A stretch of DNA of 64,000 nucleotides from Rhodococcus sp. P-2 (GCF_016598535.1 NZ_CP066779.1:2232001-2296000); one strand, 5' to 3'; counted from the first letter of the stretch, positions 25,940 through 35,625 are shown. Notes: generated by a model not told the origin, from the letters alone. Numbers and translations are program-made.

Positions 25940-26935
25940 TTATTCGCGGCCCTGAGACACCCAATTCAGATCAGCCGACCGGAAGCCTTCGGTGATCGCG
26001 GCGAGGGAGTCGAGGCGAGCGATCTGGTCTTCGCTCAGAACGATGTCCAACGCTCCGGCGTTCTCGGTGACTCGTGCAGCGAACCGAGTGCCGGGAATCG
26101 ACACGGAAGGCAACCCGTACTGACGGCCCTTGGCATCGAGCCATGCCAGGGAAACCTGTGCAGGCGTCGCGCCGAGCTCGTCGCCGACGGCGCGGACCAC
26201 GTCGAGAACCTTCTGATTGGCAGGGAGCGCGGAGTCCGAGAAGCGGGGGAAGCGTCGGCGCAGGTCGTTGTCACCGAGCGTCGCCGCATCGAACGATCCC
26301 GCCAGGAAGCCTCGACCGACCGGCGAGAAGGGCACGAATCCGACTCCGAGTTCAGCGGCGGTGGGTACTACCTTGTTCTCGACGTCCCGACTCCAGATAC
26401 TCCATTCCGACTGGATCGCCGCGATCGGATGCACCCCGTACGCACGACGCAGTTCGTCACCGGTCGCCTCGGACAGGCCGATGTTGCGGACCTTGCCCGC
26501 CTTCACCTGCTCTGCGATCGCGCCGACGGTGTCTTCGATCGGGACGTTCGGGTCGACCCGGTGCAAGTAGTAGAGATCAACATGATCGACGCCGAGTCGT
26601 CCCAGAGACTCGTCGAGTGCCTGCGGTACGTACGCCGGGTCTCCGTTGATCCCGCGCTGACCGTTGGCGATGTTGCCGACAAGACCGAACTTCGTCGCCA
26701 GCTGCACTTCGCCTCGGCGGTCCTTGAGAAGCTCCCCCACAGCACGCTCACTCGCGCCCTCGCCGTACACGTTGGCGGTGTCGATGAATGTGATCCCGAT
26801 GTCCACCGCATGGTGCAGCGTGGCAAGCGCCTCGGCCGGGTCCACCGGGCCGTAGACCGGGGCGACGGACATCGCGCCGTATCCCTGAGCACTGACGGTG
26901 AGTCCTTCAGCCAGGGTGACGGTGGGGACGGTCAT
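25940..26935 (-). CDS. Aldo/keto reductase
   Basis: A 331-residue (beta/alpha)8 NADPH-dependent reductase of the AKR13-like group. Catalytic tetrad segments are visible: FIDTANVYGEGASE (Asp, Tyr), QLATKFGLVG (Lys), and DLYYLHRVDP (His). The start MTVPTVTLAEG has GAGGAG five bases upstream; the ORF runs 36 codons further upstream, overlapping the promoter region, and is rejected. It is divergent from the DinB-fold gene at 27037. Substrate unknown. Confidence 0.9.
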   Translation of the reverse strand: MTVPTVTLAEGLTVSAQGYGAMSVAPVYGPVDPAEALATLHHAVDIGITFIDTANVYGEGASERAVGELLKDRRGEVQLATKFGLVGNIANGQRGINGDPAYVPQALDESLGRLGVDHVDLYYLHRVDPNVPIEDTVGAIAEQVKAGKVRNIGLSEATGDELRRAYGVHPIAAIQSEWSIWSRDVENKVVPTAAELGVGFVPFSPVGRGFLAGSFDAATLGDNDLRRRFPRFSDSALPANQKVLDVVRAVGDELGATPAQVSLAWLDAKGRQYGLPSVSIPGTRFAARVTENAGALDIVLSEDQIARLDSLAAITEGFRSADLNWVSQGRE

Positions 26936-27036
26936 GAAATCTCCTCGATTCGAGTAAGCGACAACCTCGACAGTCTTCACCGAATCGAAGCCTGACGCAC
27001 CGATTAACGTCACGCTGATCGGGTTACCCTCGAGTG

Positions 27037-27594
27037 ATGGCATTCGATTGGCTCGAACTCGTGCTCACCGCCCACCGCGAATTCGGTTCACGACTCGCCG
27101 CAGTCGAGGACTGGAACGCACCCACGCCTGACTCCGACTGGCACGTCGAACACCTCGTCCGCCACGTCATCGAGGAGCAGCAGTGGGTACCGCCGCTCCT
27201 GGCCGGACTGACGGTCGGCGAGGCGACACCGGACATCGTTCCCGTCGGGGACGACCTGTGGACCGAATGGCAGAAGTATTCCGATGCCGCCATCGAGGCG
27301 TGGAAATCGACGGACCTCAGCGCCCACGTTCACCTCTCGTACGGCACGGTGAAGGTGGAACCGTATCTGCGCCAGCAGACTTCGGACGTCACGATCCACA
27401 CCTGGGACCTCGCGCGAGCGGTCGGAGCAGACGAGCGGCTCGATCCGGACCTCGTCGAGGCCGTCTGGTCCGACCTCGACGGGCAGCGCGACATGCTCGC
27501 CGAGAGCGGACTCTTCTCCGCTCCCGTCGACCTCCCTGACGATGCGTCGTTGCAGGACAAGCTGATTGCCCTGACCGGTCGCGATCCTCGCTAG
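27037..27594 (+). CDS. TIGR03086 family metal-binding protein (mycothiol-dependent MDMPI/DinB fold)
   Basis: A 185-residue four-helix-bundle protein of the DinB/MDMPI superfamily, with the putative metal-binding histidines in DSDWHVEHLVRHVIEEQQW and DVTIHTWDLARAVG. The TIGR03086 subgroup is widespread in mycothiol-producing actinobacteria and related to mycothiol-dependent maleylpyruvate isomerase; individual functions are mostly unknown. The ATG at 27037 follows an in-frame GTG. Its stop overlaps the end of the convergent phosphodiesterase gene by 4 bases. Confidence 0.82.
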   Translation: MAFDWLELVLTAHREFGSRLAAVEDWNAPTPDSDWHVEHLVRHVIEEQQWVPPLLAGLTVGEATPDIVPVGDDLWTEWQKYSDAAIEAWKSTDLSAHVHLSYGTVKVEPYLRQQTSDVTIHTWDLARAVGADERLDPDLVEAVWSDLDGQRDMLAESGLFSAPVDLPDDASLQDKLIALTGRDPR

Positions 27595-28865
27595 ACGTTC
27601 AGCGACACACCCGTCGTGCGAGCGACGCCGTCCCAACCACCGGCAGGTGCACCGAGGCCGAGCAGAGCCGCAACCGTCGGCGCGACGTCGATCGTGCGAG
27701 CCTGCGTGTCGATCTTCCGTCCACCGTCGAGAGCGGGATGCCCGCCGCTGAGAAAGAACGGAATGGGCAACGTCACGAAGTGGCCGTGGTTGCCGGGAAT
27801 CGGATTGGACAGCGGAGTCGGATCACTGAACCGCCAGCCCTGAGCGCAAAACGCAACGACGTCACCGGCATTGGTGCCGAGATCGAATTCGGCCGGGAGG
27901 TGACTGGATTCGACGCCGTCGACACCCTCCACGATCTGTTGAATCCGGCTGACGGCTTCGGCCCGTTCGCCGTCCGGCCCGACGAAGTAGATCAGATCTG
28001 CGCCGCCGTTCTGGGCGATCCGAATCTTGCCTGCCAGCAACGGATCCGCGTTCAGCGGTCGATCCAAGCCGATGAGCCGCGCGGGTTCCGACCAGTCCAT
28101 CGAGTGGTCGGCCAACACGATCAGAATGCTCCGATTCCAACGACCGGTGTCATGAAGGAAGTCGACGAAGCGGCGAACCTGGTTGTCGGTGTTCTGAAGT
28201 GCGGCTGTACGTGCGATACGAATGGACGGACCGGACAGATCCAGGTGCCCGACCCGATCGACGTCACCGAGGTTGGTGAACGACAGTCGCGGAGAGTTCC
28301 CCCCGACGATCCGGATCAGCGCATCGATCGTGAAGTTGTCCGGCGCGTGCTCGGTGCCGGGAACGAGTGGCTGCGGATCCCACACCAACGAAGCGCGGTT
28401 ACCGAACAGCCCGTGCAGGTAGTGCTTCGACAGCACACTTGCAGTGGTCAATCCGAGTTCGGTGCGCACCCGATCCAGAACCGTCGACGTCTGCAGGTCG
28501 GAAGGCCGATCGAGGTCACGCTTCTTGTCGATGGACGGATCGTAGACGGAGTTGGCGGGTACGCCCGAACGCGCCGGCAGCACTCCCGTCATCATCGCGG
28601 TGTGGTTCGGCAGCGTCTCCGCGATCGGGATGGCGCTGGCGTCCGGGTAGTGAATACCGCCGACCGCAAGCCCGGTCAGCGTCGGGGTGAGCTCCGATCG
28701 CAATTCGTCCGGACGCATGCCGTCGACGACGATGACATGCACGTCCAGGTCTGGGATTCCGGCGCTGGTGGGAACACTCGCACGAGCCGGCGTTCCGAGC
28801 AAAGCCGTTCCGGCGACAACACTTCCACCGATCAGAACGCTACGACGCGAAACTTCGATACTCAC
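27591..28865 (-). CDS. Tat-exported alkaline-phosphatase-superfamily protein (nucleotide pyrophosphatase/phosphodiesterase type)
   Basis: A 424-residue exported hydrolase. Tat signal SRRSVLIGGSVVAGTALLGTPARA (residues 7-30) with the twin Arg. The mature domain is a type I phosphodiesterase: VIVVDGMRPDEL (metal Asp), ETLPNHTAMMTGVLP (nucleophile Thr region), DVDRVGHLDLSG (Asp/His), LIVLADHSMDW (Asp-His) and GNHGHFVTLPIPFF (last His). The start is GTG and overlaps the phoD stop by 4 bases (GTGA), so the two exported phosphatases are co-translated and probably co-regulated, plausibly for phosphate scavenging; I did not find a clear PHO box. Confidence 0.85.
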   Translation of the reverse strand: MSIEVSRRSVLIGGSVVAGTALLGTPARASVPTSAGIPDLDVHVIVVDGMRPDELRSELTPTLTGLAVGGIHYPDASAIPIAETLPNHTAMMTGVLPARSGVPANSVYDPSIDKKRDLDRPSDLQTSTVLDRVRTELGLTTASVLSKHYLHGLFGNRASLVWDPQPLVPGTEHAPDNFTIDALIRIVGGNSPRLSFTNLGDVDRVGHLDLSGPSIRIARTAALQNTDNQVRRFVDFLHDTGRWNRSILIVLADHSMDWSEPARLIGLDRPLNADPLLAGKIRIAQNGGADLIYFVGPDGERAEAVSRIQQIVEGVDGVESSHLPAEFDLGTNAGDVVAFCAQGWRFSDPTPLSNPIPGNHGHFVTLPIPFFLSGGHPALDGGRKIDTQARTIDVAPTVAALLGLGAPAGGWDGVARTTGVSLNV

Positions 28866-30550
28866 TGGTCGACTCCTGGTCGGTACGAGGCCTGATCGAG
28901 GGCGGCCGAGGTGGGTGAGACTCTACTGCCCGCGCCTGCCGGTAGACGGTAGCTCACGGCGTAGTGCGCATTGCTCTGCGGATTGGTGAGATCGTCGACG
29001 TAGTACCAGTCCATCTGAGTACCTTCGCGGGCGATTTCGAATACGCCGTAGCCGTGCGAATCCAGTTCGACGTACCGCACATGTCGGTTCACGGCCTTGA
29101 ATGCCTCTTCTGCCGCAACGGTTACCGTGCGCGGCGGCACTTTCAGCATGTCGTCGATGTTGGGCGAGGTCACCGACGGGACGACGAACTCGGCGCCGAC
29201 GGTCGGCCCACCCGGATAGTCGGCGGCGTTGGTCGGTAGGTCGCAAGCCCACGACGTGTGGATGTCACCGGTGATGAAAACGGTGTTGTCCACACCGTTC
29301 GAGGTGATCGCGTCGAAAAGCCTGGTGCGGTCGGCGGTGTACCCGTCCCACTGATCCGTGTTGTACGGGACACCGGCCTGCGGCACTCCCACCAGTTCGG
29401 TCAACGCCGCGGTGGTCGCCGGCTCCAGCGGCGGGAACACGCACGGCGTGATCATGACCGGATTGCCGACGATTTTCCACTGCGTCGGGGAGGTGACGAT
29501 TCCGTTGGTCAACCAATCCATCTGTGCGCGTCCGGTAATGGAGCGCGACGGATCGTCGACCTGCTTCATGGTCGGTTGCTCGTCGCGGTAGGTACGCAGA
29601 TCGAGCATCGAGATCTCGGCCAGATTCCCGAAACGGAACCGTCGATACAGCTGAACGCTCGAACCACTACCCGACGGCCGGACGGGCATCCACTCGAAAT
29701 ATGCCTTGGCCGAGTTCGCCTTTCGATCTGCCCAGTCGCCTTCGACGCCGGGCGTGTGGTTTTCGGCGCCGTCCCGGTACGCATTGTCGGCCGATTCGTG
29801 GTCGTCCCATGTGGCGATGAACGGCAACTTCAGGTGAAGGGCTGCCAGATCCGGATCGGTCTTGTACTGCGCGTGCCGAATTCGATAGTCGGCCAGCGAG
29901 ATGATCTCGTGGGCCGGCTCGTGAAGGCGAACGGATCCGTTTCTCGCGCCGTACTCCCCCTGCCCGTACTCGTAGATGTAGTCACCGAGATGGATGATCG
30001 CATCGAGGTCTTCGCGGAACGCGAGGTGACGATAGGCACCGAAATACCCCGCCTCCCAGTTGGAGCAGGACACGACGCCGAAGCGAAGCCGATCGAGATC
30101 CGCAGAGTTCGACGGAGCCGTACTGGTGCGGCCCACCGGAGAAACGGCCGAACCCGCAACGAATCGGTACCAGTACGTCGTCGACGGATCGAGTCCGGTG
30201 ACGTCGACCTTCGCGGTGTGATCGGAATCTGCCGAAGCAGCAACACTTCCGGACGCCACGACGCTCGCGAACCCCTCATCGGTCGCGACCTGCCAGTTGA
30301 GCGTCACCGCCGGCCCGACGCCGGAACCGGGCGTCGCCTCTGCCGTCGGGGTGATGCGGGTCCAGATGATCACCGCATCCGGCAACGGGTCACCGGATGC
30401 CACCCCGTGCGCGAAGCCCGGGCTGCCACCCGGAACCTCGGCACCGGCGTGGCTCGCCGAAGCGACACCGAGGCCTACTGCGCCGGCGAGTGCCGCCGAT
30501 CCCTGCAGCAGGCCACGTCTGGATATTCGATCGAAGGCATTCGTGTGCAC
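28862..30550 (-). CDS. phoD: Alkaline phosphatase D family protein (PhoD)
   Basis: A 562-residue exported phosphodiesterase/phosphatase. Tat signal RISRRGLLQGSAALAGAVGLGVASASHA near residues 8-36. The N-terminal PhoD_N beta domain (PDAVIIWTRITP...STTYWYRFVAG) is followed by the PhoD metallophosphatase domain: FGVVSCSNWEAGYFGAY, IIHLGDYIYEYG (metal Asp), ATWDDHESADNAYRDG, and VFITGDIHTSWACDLP (Asp-His). Family members use Ca/Fe in the active site. Upstream gene of a two-gene operon with the phosphodiesterase at 27591. Confidence 0.92.
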   Translation of the reverse strand: MHTNAFDRISRRGLLQGSAALAGAVGLGVASASHAGAEVPGGSPGFAHGVASGDPLPDAVIIWTRITPTAEATPGSGVGPAVTLNWQVATDEGFASVVASGSVAASADSDHTAKVDVTGLDPSTTYWYRFVAGSAVSPVGRTSTAPSNSADLDRLRFGVVSCSNWEAGYFGAYRHLAFREDLDAIIHLGDYIYEYGQGEYGARNGSVRLHEPAHEIISLADYRIRHAQYKTDPDLAALHLKLPFIATWDDHESADNAYRDGAENHTPGVEGDWADRKANSAKAYFEWMPVRPSGSGSSVQLYRRFRFGNLAEISMLDLRTYRDEQPTMKQVDDPSRSITGRAQMDWLTNGIVTSPTQWKIVGNPVMITPCVFPPLEPATTAALTELVGVPQAGVPYNTDQWDGYTADRTRLFDAITSNGVDNTVFITGDIHTSWACDLPTNAADYPGGPTVGAEFVVPSVTSPNIDDMLKVPPRTVTVAAEEAFKAVNRHVRYVELDSHGYGVFEIAREGTQMDWYYVDDLTNPQSNAHYAVSYRLPAGAGSRVSPTSAALDQASYRPGVDQ

Positions 30551-30653
30551 GCTAGGAGTGAACCCGCACCTGAACAGCCGTTCAAGAGAGCTTCGGGATG
30601 TTCACCCAGGCTTCGCCTGCGCTTCTCTGCAAGTTTGATCGAGTCGATCCGGA

Positions 30654-30980
30654 TTACAACCGGTAGTCGAGGGCCGAGCCCCGAACCACACCGACCTTGA
30701 CTCCGATGTAGCCGCCGAGTGCACCCCCGGTCGCAATCAAGATCCAGAACACCGACGGAATCAGAGTCTCGGACCCGTCGACCTGGGTGAACGCGGCATA
30801 GCCGACGATCAACGCACCGAACAGCACGGGCAGAATCAGCAGTGCGGCAAAGAACGTCAACCACACCGATACGAATCGACCCTTCCACCGGGCGATCTCG
30901 TGCAGGACCGTCAGAACAACCAGGAAGACACCACCACCGGTCAAGACCGCCGACAGAACTGCAAACCCGAAAGCTGACAT
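30654..30980 (-). CDS. Small membrane protein, unknown function
   Basis: A 108-residue protein with three evident hydrophobic helices: AVLSAVLTGGGVFLVVLTVL (about 7-26), LTFFAALLILPVLFGALIVGYAAF (about 40-63), and VFWILIATGGALGGYIGVKVG (about 78-98). The short basic loop EIARWKGR lies between the first and second. I do not recognise a family. The start MSAFGFAVLS follows GGAG at a workable distance; an alternative GTG lies 5 codons upstream. It is divergent from ilvD. Confidence 0.65.
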   Translation of the reverse strand: MSAFGFAVLSAVLTGGGVFLVVLTVLHEIARWKGRFVSVWLTFFAALLILPVLFGALIVGYAAFTQVDGSETLIPSVFWILIATGGALGGYIGVKVGVVRGSALDYRL

Positions 30981-31125
30981 CAGCTCCGACTCCACTTGAA
31001 TCCCCCCGTATTCGAAGCACCTGCGCACCCAGCCCCAACTGCGATGCAATGAGTCTATTCAAGACGGCCGGCGTTTCGTGGCAACTCGAGTCGCTCGTCT
31101 GCCGGAAACACACCCCGCCGACGCC

Positions 31126-31137
31126 TATGCTTGGAAA
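31126..31137 (+). promoter_or_regulatory. Putative -10 element for a leaderless ilvD transcript
   Basis: TATGCT (31126-31131) ends six bases before the ilvD ATG, and no Shine-Dalgarno sequence precedes that ATG. The spacing puts the transcription start at or next to the start codon. The -35 region is weak. Confidence 0.45.
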
Positions 31138-32832
31138 ATGACCGAACCCGACATCAAGCCCAGAAGTCGTGACGTCACCGACGGACTCGAAAAGACCGCA
31201 GCGCGCGGCATGTTGCGTGCAGTAGGAATGGGTGACGACGACTGGGTCAAGTCGCAGATCGGCGTCGCCTCGTCCTGGAACGAGATCACCCCGTGCAACC
31301 TGTCCCTCGATCGCCTGGCCAAGGCTGTCAAGGAGGGCGTCCGAGAGGCCGGCGGGTTCCCCCTCGAATTCGGCACTATCTCCGTTTCCGACGGCATTTC
31401 GATGGGTCACGAGGGCATGCACTTCTCCCTCGTCTCCCGTGAAGTGATCGCGGACAGCGTCGAGACCGTCATGCAGGCCGAGCGCCTCGACGGATCGGTT
31501 CTTCTCGCCGGTTGCGACAAATCCTTGCCCGGCATGATGATGGCGGCGGCCCGCCTCGACCTCGCCAGTGTGTTCCTCTACGCCGGGTCGACTCTCCCCG
31601 GCGTCGCCAAGCTGTCCGACGGCAGCGAGCGGGAAGTCACCGTCATCGACGCGTTCGAGGCCGTGGGCGCCTGCTCGCGTGGGCTGATGAGCCGCGCCGA
31701 CGTAGACACCATCGAACGGGCGATCTGCCCGGGCGAAGGCGCGTGCGGCGGTATGTACACCGCGAACACGATGGCCAGCGCCGCCGAGGCCATGGGAATG
31801 TCGCTGCCCGGCAGCGCTTCACCGCCCGCACCGGATCGTCGCCGCGACGGATTCGCGCGCGAGAGCGGCAAAGCCGTGGTCGAACTGCTGCGCCGCGGAA
31901 TCACCGCGAGGGACATCCTCACCAAGGAAGCGTTCGAGAACGCCATCGCAGTAGTCATGGCATTCGGTGGTTCCACCAATGCGGTGCTCCATCTCCTCGC
32001 GATCGCGCACGAGGCGTACGTCCCGTTGACGCTCGACGATTTCGCCCGCGTCGGCGCGAAGGTCCCGCACCTCGCCGACGTCAAGCCTTTCGGAAAGCAC
32101 GTCATGACGGACGTCGACCGTATCGGCGGCGTCCCCGTCATCATGAAGGCATTGCTCGACGCGGGACTCATGCACGGAGATTGTCTGACCGTCACCGGCA
32201 AGACTGTTGCGGAGAATCTGGCGCACATCACCCCGCCCGATCCGGACGGCAAGGTCTTGCGGGCGATGAACAAGCCCATCCACCCGACCGGAGGCATCAC
32301 GATCTTGAAGGGGTCGCTCGCTCCCGGCGGCGCGGTGGTCAAGTCGGCAGGATTCGAGTCGGATGTATTCGTCGGCACTGCACGAGTTTTCGAACGCGAG
32401 CGCGCCGCGATGGATGCTCTCGAGGACGGAACCATCACCGGCGGTGACGTTGTCGTCATCCGCTACGAGGGCCCGAAGGGTGGTCCCGGCATGCGCGAGA
32501 TGCTGGCCATCACCGGCGCGATCAAGGGTGCGGGTCTCGGCAAGGACGTCCTGCTGCTGACGGACGGACGATTCTCGGGCGGCACCACCGGCCTGTGTGT
32601 CGGACACGTTGCGCCCGAGGCCGTCGACGGCGGTCCCATCGCGTTCGTTCGCGACGGCGACCAGATCCGGCTCGACGTGGGTACCGGACAACTCGAATTG
32701 TTGGTCGACGATTCCGAACTGGAAGCTCGCAAGGAGGGCTGGGAGCCGTTGCCGCCTCGCTACACACGTGGCGTGTTGGCCAAGTACTCCAAGCTCGTGG
32801 GATCAGCATCGGGTGGAGCGGTGTGCGGCTGA
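31138..32832 (+). CDS. ilvD: Dihydroxy-acid dehydratase
   Basis: A 564-residue Fe-S dehydratase of branched-chain amino acid synthesis, converting 2,3-dihydroxy-isovalerate and -methylvalerate to the 2-keto acids. The conserved cysteine motifs are all present: [22 protein letters not shown], and [19 protein letters not shown]; the C-terminal [19 protein letters not shown] is typical. The ORF could start 20 codons earlier, but [17 protein letters not shown] is the usual beginning, and a -10-like box sits just before it. Monocistronic; it converges with the protease gene 13 bases away. Confidence 0.96.
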   Translation: MTEPDIKPRSRDVTDGLEKTAARGMLRAVGMGDDDWVKSQIGVASSWNEITPCNLSLDRLAKAVKEGVREAGGFPLEFGTISVSDGISMGHEGMHFSLVSREVIADSVETVMQAERLDGSVLLAGCDKSLPGMMMAAARLDLASVFLYAGSTLPGVAKLSDGSEREVTVIDAFEAVGACSRGLMSRADVDTIERAICPGEGACGGMYTANTMASAAEAMGMSLPGSASPPAPDRRRDGFARESGKAVVELLRRGITARDILTKEAFENAIAVVMAFGGSTNAVLHLLAIAHEAYVPLTLDDFARVGAKVPHLADVKPFGKHVMTDVDRIGGVPVIMKALLDAGLMHGDCLTVTGKTVAENLAHITPPDPDGKVLRAMNKPIHPTGGITILKGSLAPGGAVVKSAGFESDVFVGTARVFERERAAMDALEDGTITGGDVVVIRYEGPKGGPGMREMLAITGAIKGAGLGKDVLLLTDGRFSGGTTGLCVGHVAPEAVDGGPIAFVRDGDQIRLDVGTGQLELLVDDSELEARKEGWEPLPPRYTRGVLAKYSKLVGSASGGAVCG

Positions 32833-32845
32833 TCCCAGCTCGCTG

Positions 32846-33502
32846 CTAGATGGGCCGGTACCCGGCGCCGACGCCTCCGTGGGCATTGATCGTGTCCACG
32901 ATGGAGGTCATGTTGGTGCCGAGTTCCGGCCCCAGGCACGGCACCCAGAGATAAGCGTTGACCATCGCGACCAGCGTCGTCCCGACCGTGACCGGGGCTC
33001 CCGAATCACCGTGGTCGACGCAGATCTGAGTCCAGGTGGATGCGTCGGCGCTCAGGTCTCCCCAGACGACGCCGCAGGTGGTGCCCGTCGTACGGCCTTC
33101 CTTGCAGGCTGTGGCCGGGAAACTGGCCGGTGCGCCGATCGAGGTGATGGTCGCCGCGCCCACTGTGCGCACTGGTGTGACCTTGCCCGGATCGAACTGG
33201 ATGACCCCGTAGTCCAGGTCGGGGTTCGACTCGACGAAGGTGCCGACCACGCCGGCGTCCTCGTTGCTTTCCGGGATCACGAACGACCCAGGACCGCCGC
33301 AGTGACCTGCGGTGATACCCACGAGTCTGCCGCCGTTGTCGTGACCGATGGTGGTCAACGTACACACCAACTGGTTGTCGATGATGATGCCCGAGCCACC
33401 ACCCATGGGCGTGGGTGCAGCAACCGCATTGCTGCTGACGATGAAGCCGAGTCCGAGTGCCAAGACCAACGCTGCCAGAGCCGAAACAATTCGCTGCAAC
33501 AT
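32846..33502 (-). CDS. Secreted trypsin-like serine protease (S1 family)
   Basis: A 218-residue exported protein. Sec signal peptide at residues 1-29 (LAALVLALGLGFIVSSNAVAA). The catalytic triad is visible as H67 (GITAGHCGG), D97 (NPDLDYGVIQF) and S167 (VDHGDSGAPV). Length is short and there is almost no pro-region between the signal peptide and the protease domain, unlike streptogrisins with long propeptides. GGAGAG six bases before the ATG fixes the start. Cysteines (47, 68, 133, 143, 161, 190 approximately) could form three disulfides. It stands alone. Confidence 0.87.
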   Translation of the reverse strand: MLQRIVSALAALVLALGLGFIVSSNAVAAPTPMGGGSGIIIDNQLVCTLTTIGHDNGGRLVGITAGHCGGPGSFVIPESNEDAGVVGTFVESNPDLDYGVIQFDPGKVTPVRTVGAATITSIGAPASFPATACKEGRTTGTTCGVVWGDLSADASTWTQICVDHGDSGAPVTVGTTLVAMVNAYLWVPCLGPELGTNMTSIVDTINAHGGVGAGYRPI

Positions 33503-33576
33503 CACAATCTCTCCGCCGGTAATCTCCCCGCTGCAAAAAACGCATACCCCGGAAAGTGCGGACTTACGCAGCGGTT

Positions 33577-34296
33577 CTAGTCGGTGGCTCCGAGCGCCTC
33601 GAGCATCTTGCGCGCCTCTTCGAGCTGGCGGCTCAACTCGTCGACTCGAGCCGCAGCCATGTCTCGCGCAGCGACGATGATGGACTCGACGGCTTCGATG
33701 GCGGTGGGCTCACCCAACTCGCGGACAGCTCGCTCGACTGCATCGGGTGCGACCGGAACTGCTTTGCCCGGACGCTTCGCGCCCTGTGTGACCGTCACGC
33801 TCCAGTCGTTGTCCGCGCCCGCATGGATCGTGACGCTGATGCCGGCCGGCAGTTTCTTCGCACGCTTGACGGCCGGACGAGGTGTCGCGGCAGGGGCAGC
33901 AGTGGTAGTCGGTACCGGAGCGGGGGCAGGCTGCGCCCGCGGCTTCGGTCGAACAGGCTCTACGAGTGGCTCCATCAGGGGTTCGGACTCCACAACTGGT
34001 TTGGGCCGTGGCGCCGGTTTGGCCGGTGCCGCGGAGACGCGGTTGATGCGCAATTCCTCTGCCTCGAAAGGCAATTCGTCGTTGACGCCCTTGGGGCGAA
34101 TCAGCACTGTGTTGCCGTCCACCGACACGACTTTCGCCGAGGTACCGGCCTCGATCCCCAGGCTGGGAGTCGCCTCGCGCAGATAGACGGTGGCGCGCTT
34201 ACCTTCGGCGACAGCCGTGGCGAGCGCTGCCAGATTTTCCGCAGTGAGGTGATCCGGCGTTGATGCGGCGGCGCCGGAACGTCTACGGGGTGGCAT
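33577..34296 (-). CDS. DUF6319 family protein
   Basis: A 239-residue protein in three parts: a basic N-terminus followed by a small beta-rich domain (LREATPSLGIEAGTSAKVVSVDGNTVLIRPKGVNDELPFEAEEL, about 39-83), a long Pro/Ala-rich linker (about 90-143), and a C-terminal segment with a predicted coiled coil (VDELSRQLEEARKMLEALG). The lysine/arginine-rich MPPRRRSGA start and the linker suggest a nucleic-acid- or cell-surface-associated role, but none is known. I recognise it as the actinobacterial DUF6319 family. Confidence 0.75.
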   Translation of the reverse strand: MPPRRRSGAAASTPDHLTAENLAALATAVAEGKRATVYLREATPSLGIEAGTSAKVVSVDGNTVLIRPKGVNDELPFEAEELRINRVSAAPAKPAPRPKPVVESEPLMEPLVEPVRPKPRAQPAPAPVPTTTAAPAATPRPAVKRAKKLPAGISVTIHAGADNDWSVTVTQGAKRPGKAVPVAPDAVERAVRELGEPTAIEAVESIIVAARDMAAARVDELSRQLEEARKMLEALGATD

Positions 34297-34321
34297 GCGC
34301 AGGTCCTTTCAGAAGTACGTG

Positions 34322-34368
34322 GTGCATTTCAGTATCGACAGTGCATTTCGGTATCGACAGTGCATTTC
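34322..34368. repeat. 19-bp tandem repeat between the DUF6319 and cyclase genes
   Basis: GTGCATTTCAGTATCGACA (34322-34340) is repeated with one change (G for A at position 10) at 34341-34359, and a third partial copy, GTGCATTTC, lies at 34360-34368. The period is 19 bp. It occupies the upstream region of the DUF6319 gene, starting 26 bases before its ATG. Confidence 0.85.
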
Positions 34369-34521
34369 TCGGGGCAACTCTTGCACAAGCCACCGACGTG
34401 TTGACTCTCACCGCCCGCCTGACCCCGAGGATCCGTAGACGGTTCGGCCAATTCAGTACTGTTCTCGGGGCACCGCGTGGAAGATGGTGGACAGAAATTC
34501 GTTGCGGCAAGAAGGAGCACG

Positions 34522-35622
34522 GTGAGCAGTTCGGAGTCAGAGTGGATCGACGAGGTCACCGAACCCGCCCCTGCTGAATCTCACGCTGCCGAACATCACA
34601 CTGCTGATCCGGTCGACGTCGATGCTCATCTGCTCAGCCGGATTCAAGCCGACATCGAAGAGTCTCTCCTCGGCGGGCCCCGATGTTTCACTCAGTCACA
34701 GATCGCAGAATTCGCCGGTGTGACACGCGAGCGTGCCGATCGTTTGTGGGTCGCGATGGGCTTTGCCGTCGACGAGGATCCCGACGCCGTCATGTTCACC
34801 CAGCAAGACGCCGACGCCCTCAAGACGATTATCGACATGGTCAATCGAGGAGTCATCTCGCAGAGCAGTGAGGTCGCTGCCGCCCGCTCACTCGGGCAGT
34901 CGATGTCGAGGTTGGCCGAGTGGCAGGTCTCGCTGATCAGCACACACATCATCGACCAGCTCGCCGACTCGGCAGATCACGAGCCCGAAGCGATCCGGAA
35001 GATCGTTCTGCGCCTCGGCGCCGAGATCATTCCCGCTGTCGAATCTCTGCAGACGTACGTCTGGAAGCGCCACGTCGCGTCCTCGACGGGCCGCAACGTC
35101 GGAAACCCGGGCGAGGAAGTAGCGAGTCGTGTTCTGGTAGTGGGTTTCGCCGACATCGTCGGGTACACCTCGCTGACCCGCGGCCTCGACTCCGCCGAAC
35201 TCAACGATCTGCTCGAGCGGTTCGAGTCCGCGTCCACCGAAATCATCGGTCGCAACTACGGCTGGGTGGTCAAGACCGTCGGTGACGAGGTCATGTTCGC
35301 CGCCGAGAGCCCCCACTACGCCGCCGAGATCGCCTTGCAGATCCAGCAGGCGGTCCTCGCCGATCACGACGATCCACAGCTTCGGGTGGGTCTGGCCATG
35401 GGGCCGACGTTGGTTCGCTTCGGAGATCTCTACGGTTCGGTGGTCAACAAGGCCGCGCGCCTCACCAGCTCCGCTCGCCCCGGCACTGTGCTGATCGACT
35501 CCGAGCTGGCCACCCAGCTCGGCTCGGACGCCAATTTCAAACTGCGACACCTCCGTCCGCGACGAGTACGCGGAATCGACAGGCTCGAACAGTACGTCCT
35601 TCGACGCAATCTGGAGCCGTGA
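34522..35622 (+). CDS. Class III adenylate/guanylate cyclase with N-terminal regulatory domain
   Basis: A 366-residue cyclase of the mycobacterial Rv1264/Rv2212 type. The N-terminal helical regulatory domain (about 25-190; LGGPRCFTQSQIAEFAGVTRERADRLWVAMGF) precedes a catalytic domain (about 205-360). Metal Asp is in VGFADIVGYTSLTR; KTVGDEVMFAAE supplies the second Asp and the purine-specifying Lys; GDLYGSVVNKAARL supplies the Asp, Asn and transition-state Arg. All canonical residues are present, so an active homodimeric adenylate cyclase is likely. GTG start after GAAGGAG. In homologues the N-terminal domain is autoinhibitory and pH- or lipid-responsive. Confidence 0.9.
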   Translation: MSSSESEWIDEVTEPAPAESHAAEHHTADPVDVDAHLLSRIQADIEESLLGGPRCFTQSQIAEFAGVTRERADRLWVAMGFAVDEDPDAVMFTQQDADALKTIIDMVNRGVISQSSEVAAARSLGQSMSRLAEWQVSLISTHIIDQLADSADHEPEAIRKIVLRLGAEIIPAVESLQTYVWKRHVASSTGRNVGNPGEEVASRVLVVGFADIVGYTSLTRGLDSAELNDLLERFESASTEIIGRNYGWVVKTVGDEVMFAAESPHYAAEIALQIQQAVLADHDDPQLRVGLAMGPTLVRFGDLYGSVVNKAARLTSSARPGTVLIDSELATQLGSDANFKLRHLRPRRVRGIDRLEQYVLRRNLEP

Positions 35623-35625
35623 GCG

